DNA from: Candidatus Tenderia electrophaga
Lineage (GTDB): Bacteria > Pseudomonadota > Gammaproteobacteria > Tenderiales > Tenderiaceae
Assembly (NCBI GenBank): GCA_001447805.1
Contig: CP013099.1
Span: 1,488,001 to 1,552,000 of the forward strand
Direction of reading: 5' to 3'
Length of the DNA stretch: 64,000 nt
Part shown: positions 38,180 to 48,300 of the stretch, piece after piece
How positions within the stretch are numbered: position 1 is the first letter of the stretch
Layout of the letters: the number at the start of each line of letters is the position of its first letter
Program-made: the position numbers and the translations under genes
Notes under the pieces: model-generated
What the model was told of the DNA's origin: nothing
Database searches by the model: none
What the model saw: only the letters and a program-made list of their open reading frames with translations

Positions 38180-38923
38180 ATGTCTATCGCGCCTTATGCC
38201 AAGCACTTGATCGCCTTCGCCGCCCCGATCGTATTGGCGCTGGTGATGGGGTTTGCAGTTCAGCGTCCCGGCGTGCCCGATTTTCAAGGATATGTCGCGG
38301 GTCCGGAACGTAAGCAGGCATTTTTTGAATATCTCTTGCCCCTGGTGGAGCAGCGCAACCAGGAAATTTTGCAGACTCGCCGTCGGCTCCAGAGCTGGAA
38401 CCGAAATCGCCATGCCATCGGCGGCTGGGATGAGCGCCGCATCAAGGTGCTGGCGCAACGCTATCGCGTGGACGCTTTCGATATCCACAGTGATGCGGAT
38501 TGGCAGACCCTGCTCAGACGAGTGGATGTGGTACCGCCCTCGTTGGCGCTGGTGCAGGCGGCCAACGAGAGTGCCTGGGGCACCTCGCGGTTTGCCCAGC
38601 AGGGCTACAATTTTTTCGGGCAATGGTGTTTCGAGGCGGGCTGCGGCCTGGTGCCCTCGAGTCGCGACGCAGGCAAGCGCCACGAAGTGGCCGTATACGA
38701 CTCGCCGCGGGGCTCGGTGGAGAGCTATATTCGCAACCTTAATACCCATGCCGCCTATCGGCCGTTGCGCGAGCTGCGCGCCCAGTTGCGGGCCGCGGAC
38801 AAGGCGGTGACCGGCGCCAAATTGGCGGCAGGATTGGAACGCTACTCGGAGCGCGGCAGTGAATATATCAGCGAGTTGCGGGCCATGATTCGCCACAATG
38901 AGTTGAGTCAATACGATCTGTGA
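38180..38923 (+). CDS. Bax-like glucosaminidase (GH73-type), membrane-anchored
   Basis: 247 residues from ATG 38180, preceded by a strong AAAAGGAGAGG. An N-terminal hydrophobic segment (10-27) anchors or exports it. The glucosaminidase domain shows the catalytic glutamate E130 in QAANESAWGTSRFAQQGYNF, followed by FFGQWCF, and VAVYDSPRGSVESYIRNLN, as in COG2992 Bax proteins. It probably cleaves peptidoglycan glycan strands in the periplasm. Confidence 0.88.
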   Translation: MSIAPYAKHLIAFAAPIVLALVMGFAVQRPGVPDFQGYVAGPERKQAFFEYLLPLVEQRNQEILQTRRRLQSWNRNRHAIGGWDERRIKVLAQRYRVDAFDIHSDADWQTLLRRVDVVPPSLALVQAANESAWGTSRFAQQGYNFFGQWCFEAGCGLVPSSRDAGKRHEVAVYDSPRGSVESYIRNLNTHAAYRPLRELRAQLRAADKAVTGAKLAAGLERYSERGSEYISELRAMIRHNELSQYDL

Positions 38924-39015
38924 GGGGGGTTCGTCCATGCCAGCGTCAGGTTTCGTGGTGCTTGGTGCGATAATGTCACTCCACATCCATTTTAATGTCA
39001 TAACAGGGAGACCTC

Positions 39016-39822
39016 ATGGTTTTACTTGAAGCGTTAGCGTTGCGGCAGACCTGGGGGCGCCGTATGTTGGCGTGCCTGGTCATGTGTTCCGGCCTGTCGG
39101 TGCATGCCGCCGCGGCGCAGGGCGTGGCCACGGAACTCACTGTGCGGGTAGTGGCGCAAGACGCCAAGTTGATCCAGGACTCGGTGGGTGGGGCGGCGAT
39201 CGTGGTGCGTGACGCCGACACCGGCGAGGTGTTGGCCGAGGGGCGGCAACGCGGTGATTCCGGCAGTACCGACAAGATCATGCGCCAGGCGCATAATCGC
39301 GGCGAGACGATCTATGCCGTGCCGGGCGCGGCCCAGTTTGCTACTACGTTAAATTTGTCCCGGCCGACTCGAGTGGCGATCAGCGCCGAGGGTCCGTTGG
39401 ATTTTTCTCAGGCCTTACAGTCGGTATCCACCACCTTGTTGATGCTGCCGGGTCATCACATAAGCGGTGACGGCGTGGTGCTGACACTGCACGGTTTTAT
39501 CGTTGAAGTACTGGCGCCGGGCGAGCTGTCTGGGGCAGAAGCGGGCGCAGAGGTGGCCGTTGAGGCGCGGGTGCGCATGATGTGTGGTTGTCCCACCCAG
39601 CCCGGCGGCCTCTGGGATTCCAATCAATACACCATCAAGGCACAGCTGCTTAACGGCGATGAGGTGGTCGCCGAGACGCCTTTGCGCTATGCCGGCCGCA
39701 GCAGTGTCTTCAACGGCCAGATCACCGTGCCTGCTGTAGGCACGCAGCGGCTGCGCGTGGTGGCCAGCGATCCGGACGGGATCAACTTCGGTATGGCGCA
39801 GCTGCAATTGACGCATCAATGA
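39016..39822 (+). CDS. Exported protein of unknown function
   Basis: 268 residues with a signal peptide ending around residue 35 (CLVMCSGLSVHAAAAQG). The mature part is beta-rich with two repeated-looking halves and a central MMCGCPTQPGG cysteine pair followed by LWDSNQYTIKAQL. GGGAGACC precedes the ATG. No family recognised. The following DCC-type gene starts 24 bases later. Confidence 0.7.
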   Translation: MVLLEALALRQTWGRRMLACLVMCSGLSVHAAAAQGVATELTVRVVAQDAKLIQDSVGGAAIVVRDADTGEVLAEGRQRGDSGSTDKIMRQAHNRGETIYAVPGAAQFATTLNLSRPTRVAISAEGPLDFSQALQSVSTTLLMLPGHHISGDGVVLTLHGFIVEVLAPGELSGAEAGAEVAVEARVRMMCGCPTQPGGLWDSNQYTIKAQLLNGDEVVAETPLRYAGRSSVFNGQITVPAVGTQRLRVVASDPDGINFGMAQLQLTHQ

Positions 39823-39845
39823 TCGCTGAATCCATATAGCACACC

Positions 39846-40262
39846 ATGGCGGGTGAATCGGACAAGGAAATACTTTTGGTGTATGACAGGGAGTGCCCCG
39901 TCTGCGAACGATATTCTCAGGTGCTGCGCATCAAAGAGAGTGTCGGCGAGCTGAAGATCGTTAATGCCCGGGAAGACAGCGAGATCATGAAGGAGATTAC
40001 CGCACGGGGCCTGGATGTGGATCAGGGCATGGTGCTGAAAATGGGTGATCAATACTACTATGGCTCCGATGCCATCCATGCCCTGGCGCTGATCAGCAGC
40101 CGCTCGGGTCTGTTCAATCGTCTCAATTATTGGATGTTTCGTTCCCGCACCTTGTCACGTATTCTTTATCCGTTGTTGCGCTGGTGTCGCAACCTGTTGC
40201 TCAAGATGCTGGGCAGGACAAGGATCAATAATCTCAACAGGGCGGGTAAGGAGAAATTCTAG
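39846..40262 (+). CDS. DCC-family (DUF393) thiol-disulfide protein
   Basis: 138 residues. The family motif appears as VYDRECPVCERY (14-25), with the CxxC pair, followed by SDAIHALALI. DUF393 proteins are predicted thiol-disulfide oxidoreductases. The C-terminus is strongly basic (LLRWCRNLLLKMLGRTRINN). No clear ribosome binding site is seen; the gene lies directly after an exported protein that contains a cysteine pair. Confidence 0.83.
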   Translation: MAGESDKEILLVYDRECPVCERYSQVLRIKESVGELKIVNAREDSEIMKEITARGLDVDQGMVLKMGDQYYYGSDAIHALALISSRSGLFNRLNYWMFRSRTLSRILYPLLRWCRNLLLKMLGRTRINNLNRAGKEKF

Positions 40263-40372
40263 AGAGCCTCGCCGGTGGGACGCACTTGAATTGATGGTTT
40301 CATCCCCCGTGTTTTGGATGCCCGATTGAGAGCGGTTACAATGGCGGCACATTTTTCGTCCTTGGCCATTGT

Positions 40373-41038
40373 ATGAAAGCCGAATCCATACATCGTCGTT
40401 TGAGCTTCTTGTTGAAGGGGATCCTGCTGTTGGAGGCCGGTGTTGCCTTGTGGGGACAGCAATGGCTCACCGCGGCGATTACCCTCGGGATTATCGCCAT
40501 TACCCTGATTCCCGTGCTGTTGCATCGGCGCTTTCGGGTTTATATTCCCCCCGAGTTCGAACTGCTCGCCATCGGCTTCATTTTCGCCTCTTTGTACCTC
40601 GGCGAAGTGCATGGTTATTACACCCGCTTCTGGTGGTGGGACATCGCCCTGCATACCAGTTCCGGGCTGCTGCTGGGAATCGTCGGCTTTTTGTTGGTGT
40701 ATGTACTCAACGAAACGGAAAAGATCGACCTGCACATGAATCCCGGTTTCGTTGCCTTTTTCGCCTTCCTGTTTGCGCTGGGGATTGGTGTCCTGTGGGA
40801 GATCTTTGAATACGCCATGGACAGTCTGTTGGGGATGAATATGCAAAAGGCCATGTTCGGCGACCCTTCCGGCCTGACCGATACCATGTGGGACCTGATC
40901 GTCGACGCCTTGGGGGCTTTGGTGATCTCGATGCTGGGCTATGGTTATCTCAAGGCGGCCCGCAATGAATCATTCCTGTATCGCTGGATACAGGCCTTTA
41001 TCAAACACAATCCGGCGTTATTTGATCGGCGCCGCTGA
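40373..41038 (+). CDS. DUF2238-like integral membrane protein
   Basis: 221 residues with about six membrane helices. WWWDIALHTSSGLLLGIVGF, GVLWEIFEYAMDSLLG and DTMWDLIVDALGALV are the acidic/aromatic motifs seen in DUF2238/YjdF-type proteins. Function unknown. It stands alone between the DCC gene and the porin gene. Confidence 0.72.
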   Translation: MKAESIHRRLSFLLKGILLLEAGVALWGQQWLTAAITLGIIAITLIPVLLHRRFRVYIPPEFELLAIGFIFASLYLGEVHGYYTRFWWWDIALHTSSGLLLGIVGFLLVYVLNETEKIDLHMNPGFVAFFAFLFALGIGVLWEIFEYAMDSLLGMNMQKAMFGDPSGLTDTMWDLIVDALGALVISMLGYGYLKAARNESFLYRWIQAFIKHNPALFDRRR

Positions 41039-41202
41039 CTGTCCCTGGCGTCTGGCCGGGCGGCTTGACGCCATTCTGCCCACGCATCGGGATTGAGATA
41101 CGTCAATGCCTTTTTTCCCCAGGCCGTCAATAGTTGAAGCCCTCGTCCAGCGGTGCCCTCGTGTGTTCCGCAGTGCCCGCGGCGGCCTTGGAGCTTTGAT
41201 CA

Positions 41203-42417
41203 ATGCAGGTCACATGGTTAAAAATTAGCGTCACGGGGATGTGCTTGATCACCCCGGCATTGTTGTATGCGGCGCAGCAGGTCGACGCTCTGGAGCCCCC
41301 GGCCACACCCACCTCAGACGACATCCAGTTTGGTCCCTTGAGCGTCGGCGGCGCCATGCGGGTGAACTATACCGTTGGCGATTATCCGGAGACCGAGGGC
41401 GCCTCGCGCGCCGTGCGCGACGGCGGCAATTTTTCCCTGGACACCTTCCGCCTTAACCTGGACCTGCTCAGTGGCGCCTACCTCGGCAAGCTGGAGTACC
41501 GTTGGTATGACGGTTACAATTTTCTGCATACCGGTTGGCTGGGTTACCGCTTCGCGGATCAAAGCGAGTTGCAAGTCGGCGTGAATCGGGTGCCGTTCGG
41601 GCCGCATCCACACTACGGTGTATCGCAGAGCTGGTTTTTCGATCAACACTACTACGTCGGACTGGCCGACGATATGGATTTGGGCGTGCGCTATTCCAAG
41701 GCCCTGGGCGACTGGCAGTGGGACGTCGGCTATTATCTCACCGATGAAGGCAGCTATATCGGTTTTTCCGAAGATAGCGCCCGCTATTCCTATGATGTGG
41801 TGAACGAAAGCGGCGGCGGCTACGCAGAACGCCATCAAGTCAATCTACGCGGCGTCTACACCTTGTCCTATCACGACATCACCAATGAACTGGGCTTTTC
41901 CCTGCAATACGGGCAATTGGAGAGTCAGGGCCGCCACGACGACGGTGACCATCGCGCCGCCTCCTTGCACATGATCAACCGCTGGGGCGACTTTGCACTC
42001 ACGAGTCAGCTCACTTACTATAGATATGATGTGGATGCCGCGCAGCCGCTGGGGACGGATCAGTTGGTGCAAATGGGCGCCTACGATTTTCCGGTGAGCG
42101 TGGCGGCAGAGGCGTGGATCCCGGCCTTGTCCTTGATTTACCGCCTCGAAACACCGGGCGTCGGCTGGCTCGATTCCGTCACGCCCTACGTCGAATACAG
42201 CGCGGTGCATAAACAGGTCAACGGCTTTAACGACAGCGAACTCATGACCTTGGGCGCAGCCTGGGCCAACGGCGGCTGGTACATCTACACCGATTTGGTG
42301 TATTCCAACGGCAATGAGTTTGTCGGCGGTGAAGCCGCTTTCGGCGATCGCCTCGGCGCCAACGCCGACGATACATGGCAGGCGCGCTTCAATATCAATT
42401 TCGGCCTCTATTTTTGA
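41203..42417 (+). CDS. Porin-like outer-membrane protein
   Basis: 404 residues with an N-terminal signal (about 1-24). Alternating hydrophobic/aromatic strands typical of a beta-barrel (for example GKLEYRWYDGYNFLHTGWLG and GWYIYTDLVYSNGNEF) end in the terminal phenylalanine of NFGLYF used by the BAM machinery. It resembles phosphate-selective porin O/P-type proteins. It lies directly upstream of a BCCT transporter, so passage of an osmolyte is possible but unproven. Confidence 0.75.
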   Translation: MQVTWLKISVTGMCLITPALLYAAQQVDALEPPATPTSDDIQFGPLSVGGAMRVNYTVGDYPETEGASRAVRDGGNFSLDTFRLNLDLLSGAYLGKLEYRWYDGYNFLHTGWLGYRFADQSELQVGVNRVPFGPHPHYGVSQSWFFDQHYYVGLADDMDLGVRYSKALGDWQWDVGYYLTDEGSYIGFSEDSARYSYDVVNESGGGYAERHQVNLRGVYTLSYHDITNELGFSLQYGQLESQGRHDDGDHRAASLHMINRWGDFALTSQLTYYRYDVDAAQPLGTDQLVQMGAYDFPVSVAAEAWIPALSLIYRLETPGVGWLDSVTPYVEYSAVHKQVNGFNDSELMTLGAAWANGGWYIYTDLVYSNGNEFVGGEAAFGDRLGANADDTWQARFNINFGLYF

Positions 42418-42449
42418 TGGCCGGATGAAGCCTCGATTCCGGCTTGGGC

Positions 42450-42513
42450 GTAGCGGCGCTGCCTCAGGTCTTCGCCGTAGCGGCGCTGTTTCAGGTCTGC
42501 GCCGTAGCGGCGC
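42450..42513. repeat. 27-bp tandem repeat between porin and BCCT genes
   Basis: Copies begin at 42450, 42477 and 42504. The first two are complete and share GTAGCGGCGCTG, then YYTCAGGTCTKCGCC; the third stops after ten bases. The array sits 33 bases upstream of the BCCT start and just before its ribosome binding site, so it lies in the leader. Confidence 0.8.
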
Positions 42514-42545
42514 AAGGGCGAACGCATTCCAACAGGAGTATTAGC

Positions 42546-44534
42546 GTGAATGATAATCAGACCGCGGAATTCCCCGCTGAGAAGAAAAAGTCGCAAATCA
42601 ATCCGCCGGTGTTCTTCGGCTCTGCGGCGTTGATTCTGGCCTTTGTCCTCTTCGGCGTTATCGCCCCCGAGTTCGCCGCTACCGTGTTCACCGATGTGCA
42701 GGGGTGGATCGTCCATACCTTCGGTTGGTTTTACTTATTGGCGGTGGCGTTTTTTTTGTTGTTCAGTGTCACACTGGCCTTGAGTTCTTACGGCGATATC
42801 AAGCTCGGCCCCGAGCATTCCACCCCTGATTACAGCTATATGTCCTGGTTTGCCATGCTGTTCAGCGCCGGCATGGGAATCGGTTTGTTATTCTTTGGGG
42901 TTGCCGAGCCGGTCATGCACTTTACCAGTCCGCCGGTGGGCGAGGGCAGCACGGTGGAGTCGGCACGTGAGGCCATGTCCATCACCTTTTTCCACTGGGG
43001 CCTGCATGCTTGGGCAATTTATGCAGTGGTGGGTCTGGCGTTGGCCTATTTCGGTTTTCGTCACGGTCTGCCGTTGACCATACGATCGGCCCTATATCCG
43101 CTTATCGGTGAACGTATTTATGGCCCTATCGGTCATGTGGTGGACATATTTGCCGTGCTCGGCACCATGTTCGGTGTGGCCACGTCGTTGGGCTTGGGGG
43201 TGTTGCAAGTCAACGCGGGGCTGAATTATCTGTTTGAGATCCCCGAGTCTACCTTCGTCCAAATCGGTCTGATCGCCGTAATTACCGTATTTGCCACCGC
43301 TTCGGTGGTGGCGGGCCTGAATGCCGGCATCAAGCGGCTTTCCGAACTTAATCTGATACTCGCCGTCGCCCTGCTGCTGTTCGTGCTGGTCGCCGGCCCC
43401 ACCCTGTTTCTGTTGCAGACGCTGGTGCAAAACACCGGGCTGTATCTCAGCGAAGTGATCAGTAAGACCTTCAACCTCTATGCCTATGAACCCAGCGGCT
43501 GGATCGGCGGTTGGACCCTGTTCTATTGGGGCTGGTGGATTGCATGGTCGCCTTTTGTGGGCATGTTCATCGCGCGCGTGTCGCGTGGCCGAACCATTCG
43601 TGAATTTATCTTGGGGGTGCTGTTCGTGCCGGTGGGATTTACCTTCATGTGGATGACCTTTTTCGGCGGTACCGCCATCAGTATGGAATTGGGTGATCTC
43701 CCCGGTACCATCTCCGAGGCCGTCGCCGCCAATGTGCCCACGGCGATATTTGTATTGTTCGAGCAGCTGCCATGGAGCCTGCTCGCCTCGGGTATCGCCA
43801 CGCTTTTGGTGGTAACCTTTTTCGTGACTTCGTCAGACTCCGGCTCATTGGTGATAGACATCATCACCTCCGGCGGCCATGCCGATCCGCCGGTGTGGCA
43901 ACGTATTTTCTGGGCAGTGATGGAAGGCGTGGTGGCCGCCGTGTTGTTGCTGGCCGGGGGGCTCACGGCATTGCAGACCGCCTCTATCGCCGGGGCACTG
44001 CCGTTTACCCTGATCATGCTGGTGATCTGCTACGGCCTGGTGAAGGGGCTGCGTATGGAGGGGGCGAAGCGCCTGGCGCAGGGGGTGCCGGCGACGCCGA
44101 TCATGGGCGGCGCCAAGGTGAATTGGCGGCAGCAGCTTAAAAAACTGATCAGCTATCCGGATGAGGCCGAGATCTCCCGTTTTCTCGCCGCGGTGGTGAA
44201 ACCGGCGTTGGATGAGGTGGCGGCGGAGATTCACAAGTCCGGTTTGGAGGTGAATGTCGCGCATGGGGACAAGAGTGTCGAACTCACCGTGCAGCAAGGC
44301 GAGTCCCAAGCCTTTGTCTACGGCGTATACGCGGTCAGTCATCTATTGCCGACTTTTGCCTTTCCCGAGTTCGACGCCAGCGTGGACGAGAGCAAGCGCT
44401 ATTACCGCGCCGAGGTTCATCTCAGCGAAGGCAGTCAGCATTACGATGTGCACAGTTATACCAAGGAGCAGTTGATCGGTGACGTCCTGGCCCAGTATGA
44501 AAAGCATATGCACTTTCTTCACTTGGCGCGCTAG
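42546..44534 (+). CDS. BCCT-family transporter (BetT-like)
   Basis: 662 residues from GTG 42546 with AGGAG at 42533-42537; an open frame continues upstream through the tandem repeat but has no ribosome binding site. Twelve membrane helices and the family signature FYWGWWIAWSPFVGMFIARV are visible. A C-terminal cytoplasmic domain of about 130 residues ends HSYTKEQLIGDVLAQYEKHM, as in BetT-type osmosensing choline carriers. It probably takes up choline, betaine or a related osmolyte with sodium or protons. No bet oxidation genes are nearby. Confidence 0.9.
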   Translation: MNDNQTAEFPAEKKKSQINPPVFFGSAALILAFVLFGVIAPEFAATVFTDVQGWIVHTFGWFYLLAVAFFLLFSVTLALSSYGDIKLGPEHSTPDYSYMSWFAMLFSAGMGIGLLFFGVAEPVMHFTSPPVGEGSTVESAREAMSITFFHWGLHAWAIYAVVGLALAYFGFRHGLPLTIRSALYPLIGERIYGPIGHVVDIFAVLGTMFGVATSLGLGVLQVNAGLNYLFEIPESTFVQIGLIAVITVFATASVVAGLNAGIKRLSELNLILAVALLLFVLVAGPTLFLLQTLVQNTGLYLSEVISKTFNLYAYEPSGWIGGWTLFYWGWWIAWSPFVGMFIARVSRGRTIREFILGVLFVPVGFTFMWMTFFGGTAISMELGDLPGTISEAVAANVPTAIFVLFEQLPWSLLASGIATLLVVTFFVTSSDSGSLVIDIITSGGHADPPVWQRIFWAVMEGVVAAVLLLAGGLTALQTASIAGALPFTLIMLVICYGLVKGLRMEGAKRLAQGVPATPIMGGAKVNWRQQLKKLISYPDEAEISRFLAAVVKPALDEVAAEIHKSGLEVNVAHGDKSVELTVQQGESQAFVYGVYAVSHLLPTFAFPEFDASVDESKRYYRAEVHLSEGSQHYDVHSYTKEQLIGDVLAQYEKHMHFLHLAR

Positions 44535-45117
44535 CGTGGCCGGATACGGTATAGGGGCGCTGTGCGCGGCCCTGGTCCTGTATGCGGGGGCGCCGGCCGC
44601 GGCGCAATCGCCGTCATTGCCCAAGGCGGTATTCGGCTTTGAGCTCGGCACGGTGTTGGATCAATCATTGCGCCGGGGCTGCGATTTGGGGGAGTGGTGC
44701 GCGGTGTTGCCCCGCCAGCGCCAGCCCGAATTCGATCGCTATTCGGTGCGCATCACGCCGTCACAAGGGCGCATCTATCGTATCGCCGCCACGCGGTTTG
44801 TGGATGATCTACACACCTGCAAGGCCCAGGCGCGGGACTTGATGGCGATGCTTGAGCGTAACCACGGGATCCGCTTTGAGACGGTCGCGCCGGAGCGCGT
44901 CGCGCCCCTGGTGCGCGCTGCCTGGCGTTGGGCGCTTACGCCGCCGCCTGATTGGCAGGTTGAATATGATACCGCCTATGAGATCGATATCCGGTGCAAG
45001 GGACCGGCCGTGGGGGTCAATGCCGGCGGCGCCGGTCGTTCGGTGCCGGCGGCGACTTTGAAGGTGTTTTTCAACGATTTCAGACTGCTGCAACAAGAGC
45101 AGCCCGACAAACCTTAA
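44497..45117 (+). CDS. Exported protein of unknown function
   Basis: 206 residues from ATG 44497, overlapping the BCCT gene by 38 bases; GTG 44536, two bases after the BCCT stop, is an alternative. Either start gives a signal peptide ending at GAPAAAQ. The mature protein has paired cysteines (RRGCDLGEWCAVL) and SVRITPSQGRIYRIAA. No family recognised. Overlap suggests cotranslation with the transporter. Confidence 0.65.
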   Translation: MKSICTFFTWRASVAGYGIGALCAALVLYAGAPAAAQSPSLPKAVFGFELGTVLDQSLRRGCDLGEWCAVLPRQRQPEFDRYSVRITPSQGRIYRIAATRFVDDLHTCKAQARDLMAMLERNHGIRFETVAPERVAPLVRAAWRWALTPPPDWQVEYDTAYEIDIRCKGPAVGVNAGGAGRSVPAATLKVFFNDFRLLQQEQPDKP

Positions 45118-45352
45118 GGGGTTTTTAAGGGGGGCTGCAAGTGGGTGCATCGACACGACGCCGGGTTGAAGCTATACATAGTGTGACGGCTGGTTCGGCC
45201 GTGGGTCTGCAGTCTCACTGTCAGTGGATTGCAATAATGCCCATGTGGCGCATAAACCGCTGCATAGGCCCTAAACTCGTAAAGAATGCCTCTGTCCTCG
45301 TGACGGGGACGCCGGTTCCGGCGCGGCTGCAGTCCTTGGGGGTGCGACTTCC

Positions 45353-48300
45353 ATGATGTCACGTTTTCGGCTCAATCGAAGCCATACACAATTGCTTATT
45401 GTCTACCTGGTACTGTCTGCGGTCTGGATCGTGTTGTCCGACTACGGATTACGTTTACTGATCGATGACGTGGACAGCTTGACCCGTGGGCAAACCTTCA
45501 AGGGTTGGGTCTTTATCACACTCACCGGATTGTTACTCTATTTATTACTGCGCTGGCAGGAGCGTAAGACCCTCAGTCTGAAAAACCAGGTGGAGCGTTT
45601 TGCACAGACATTCGGTCACGTCCCCTTGGGGGTGGCCTATCTCAATATCAGCGGTGAATGGGTGGAGGTTAACGACAGTTTGTGTCGCATGTTGGGCTGC
45701 GGCCGCGGTGAACTCCGACAGTTGGATTTTGTGACAATGTGCACCGTCGGGAACACGGCGGTGGATAGCACTGATATGCGCCGCTTGTTTTGGGGGGATG
45801 TGGATACCCTGTCCGTAGAAACGGACTTTAGACGCGCCGACGGGGCGCGACTGCCGCTACGGGTGACAGGCACCCTGGTGCGAAATGCCCGCGGCGAACC
45901 CAGTTATGTGGTCGCTTTTTTTGAAAATCTGAGTCGCCAGCGGCACATCGAGCAGCGCCTGCGCGATCATTTGGAGAACTCGCCGCTGGCCGTGCTGGAA
46001 TTGGACAGAAATCTATGCGTTAGCTATTGGTCGCCGCAGGCCGAGATCATGTTCGGCTGGTCGGCCGCCGAGGTGTTGGGCCGCCCGTGGATAACCTGGC
46101 GCTTTATCCACGATGAGGACCGGCAATGGGTCGAGGACGCCACCGCCGAACTGTTGAGCCGGCGCAGCAGCCGCTCAGTGATTCGCAATCGTAACTACAC
46201 CCGTAGCGGCGAGGTGCGCGATTGCATTTGGTATAACTCCATTCTCATCGATGAGCAGGGGGATGTGTTGTCCATACTCAGTCAGGGCAACGATATCACC
46301 GAGCGTGAGCAGGCTTACCGCGAACTCAGAGATGCAAAAAAGCTGTTGGAAAAGATCTTCGTCAGCCTGCGCGAAGCGGTGTTCGTAATCGACCCCAAAG
46401 ACCGCCGCATTGTCGCATGTAACGATGCGGTCACCGAAATCCTGGGTTATCGGCCCGAAGAACTCATCGGCCGGGATACCGAGATGCTGCATGTAGACCA
46501 TGAGCACTTCGAACGATTTAGCCGAGACTACGACGCCAAACTGGCGGAAACGGGTACGGTGCAAATGGAATATCAGCTGCGGCGTCGTGACGGTACGATT
46601 ATTGATACGGAAAACACCATCACGATGATCGACGCCGGCGAGGCGTTGGAAGCGACTCAAGTCGTCAGTGTGGTGCGCGATATCAGCGCCCGCAAGCAAG
46701 CGGCCGAGCAGCAGCGTCTTGCGGCCATGGTGTTCGATAATGCCAATGAGGCGATCGTAATCGCGGATGCCGAGCGCAGCATCGTGTACACCAACCCGGC
46801 ATTTCATAAAATGACCGGCTACGCCGCCGAGGAAGTGAAAGGTCAAGGACCGACCATGCTGGATCCAGGCATTCACGACGATACCTTCTACAACACTATG
46901 TGGGAGACCGTCGACCACGACGGCCATTGGCAGGGCGAGGTGGCCAGCCGGCGGCGCAACGGGCAGACCTATCCGACCTGGTTGTCTATCAGTGCCGTGC
47001 GTAATGCAGCGGGTGCGGTGATGAACTATATCCTTATCGCCACCGATCTCAGCGAGCAGCGCCGCCTGGACGAACGTGTGCGCTATCTGTCGTTTCATGA
47101 TTCGGTAACCGGCCTGCTCAACCGGCCTGCTATGGTTGAGCGTCTTGAACAGGCCATAATTCATTGCCAACGAGCCAAGCGCGATGTGGCCGTGCTAATC
47201 CTCAATATCGACCGTTTCAAAATGGTCAACGATTCCCTCGGACATGCCGTCGGCGATCTGCTCCTCAAGCAGGTGGCGCGAGACTTGCGGGGCGCCGTGC
47301 GGGCGGGGGATAGTGTCGCGCGCTTGGCGGCGGACCAGTTTGTTGTGGTGCTCTCGGAGCTGGCACGGCCCGACGATGTCGGTCCGGTATTGGAAAAGAT
47401 CACTGCGAGTGTCGGCAACCTTCAATCCATCGACGGACAGGAAGTGTATGTGGGTTTCAGCATCGGCGTCGCCCTGTATCCCCGTGACGGCGACCGCAGT
47501 GAGGTGCTGGTGCGAAATGCCGACGTGGCGATGAACCAGGCGCGGGCGGAAGGCGGCGGGCGCTACCGTTTCTTTACCCGCCAGATGCACGACCGGGCCG
47601 TCGACCTTCTGGCCATGGAGGGCGAGCTGCGCCGTGCCGTTGAGCGCGGTGAATTAAAGGTGTGTTATCAGCCACAGATCAGTGTTGTAAATGAAAGGAT
47701 CGTCGGCGCCGAAGCCCTGCTGCGTTGGCAGTCTAAGCGTTATGGCGCGGTTTCGCCGGCGCGCTTTATTCCCGTGGCCGAGGCCAGCGGCTTGATTTTG
47801 CCCATCGGTCGTTGGATCTTTGAACAGGTGGTCCGGCAGACCCGGATTTGGCGCGACGAGGGATTGTTGAGCGGTAGCGTGGCGGTGAATCTGTCGGCAC
47901 GCCAATTCCGCGAGGCACAGCTGGCGCAGACGATACGCGAATCGCTCGATCGAGAAGGTCTGCCCGCCGAGGCCCTGGAACTGGAACTGACCGAGAGCCT
48001 GGTTATGGAGGACGCGGTCCAGGCGGCCAAAATCTTGGCTGAACTCAAGGCCATGGGGCTGCGACTGTCGATGGATGACTTCGGTACCGGTTATTCATCG
48101 TTGAGCCATCTCAAGCGCTTTCCGTTCGATACCCTCAAGATCGACCAGTCCTTCGTGCGCGACATCACGGTCGATTCCGACGATGCCGCCATCGCCGATT
48201 CCATTATCGCCATGGCGCATGCTATGGGCATGCGCGTGATTGCCGAGGGGGTGGAGGACGCCGAGCAGCTGGCCCACTTACGACGCCGCGGTTGTGATTT

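Noticed and set aside
42450-42513. CRISPR array
   Set aside because: The 27-bp units are directly adjacent with no spacers and only 2.4 copies; no cas genes are present.
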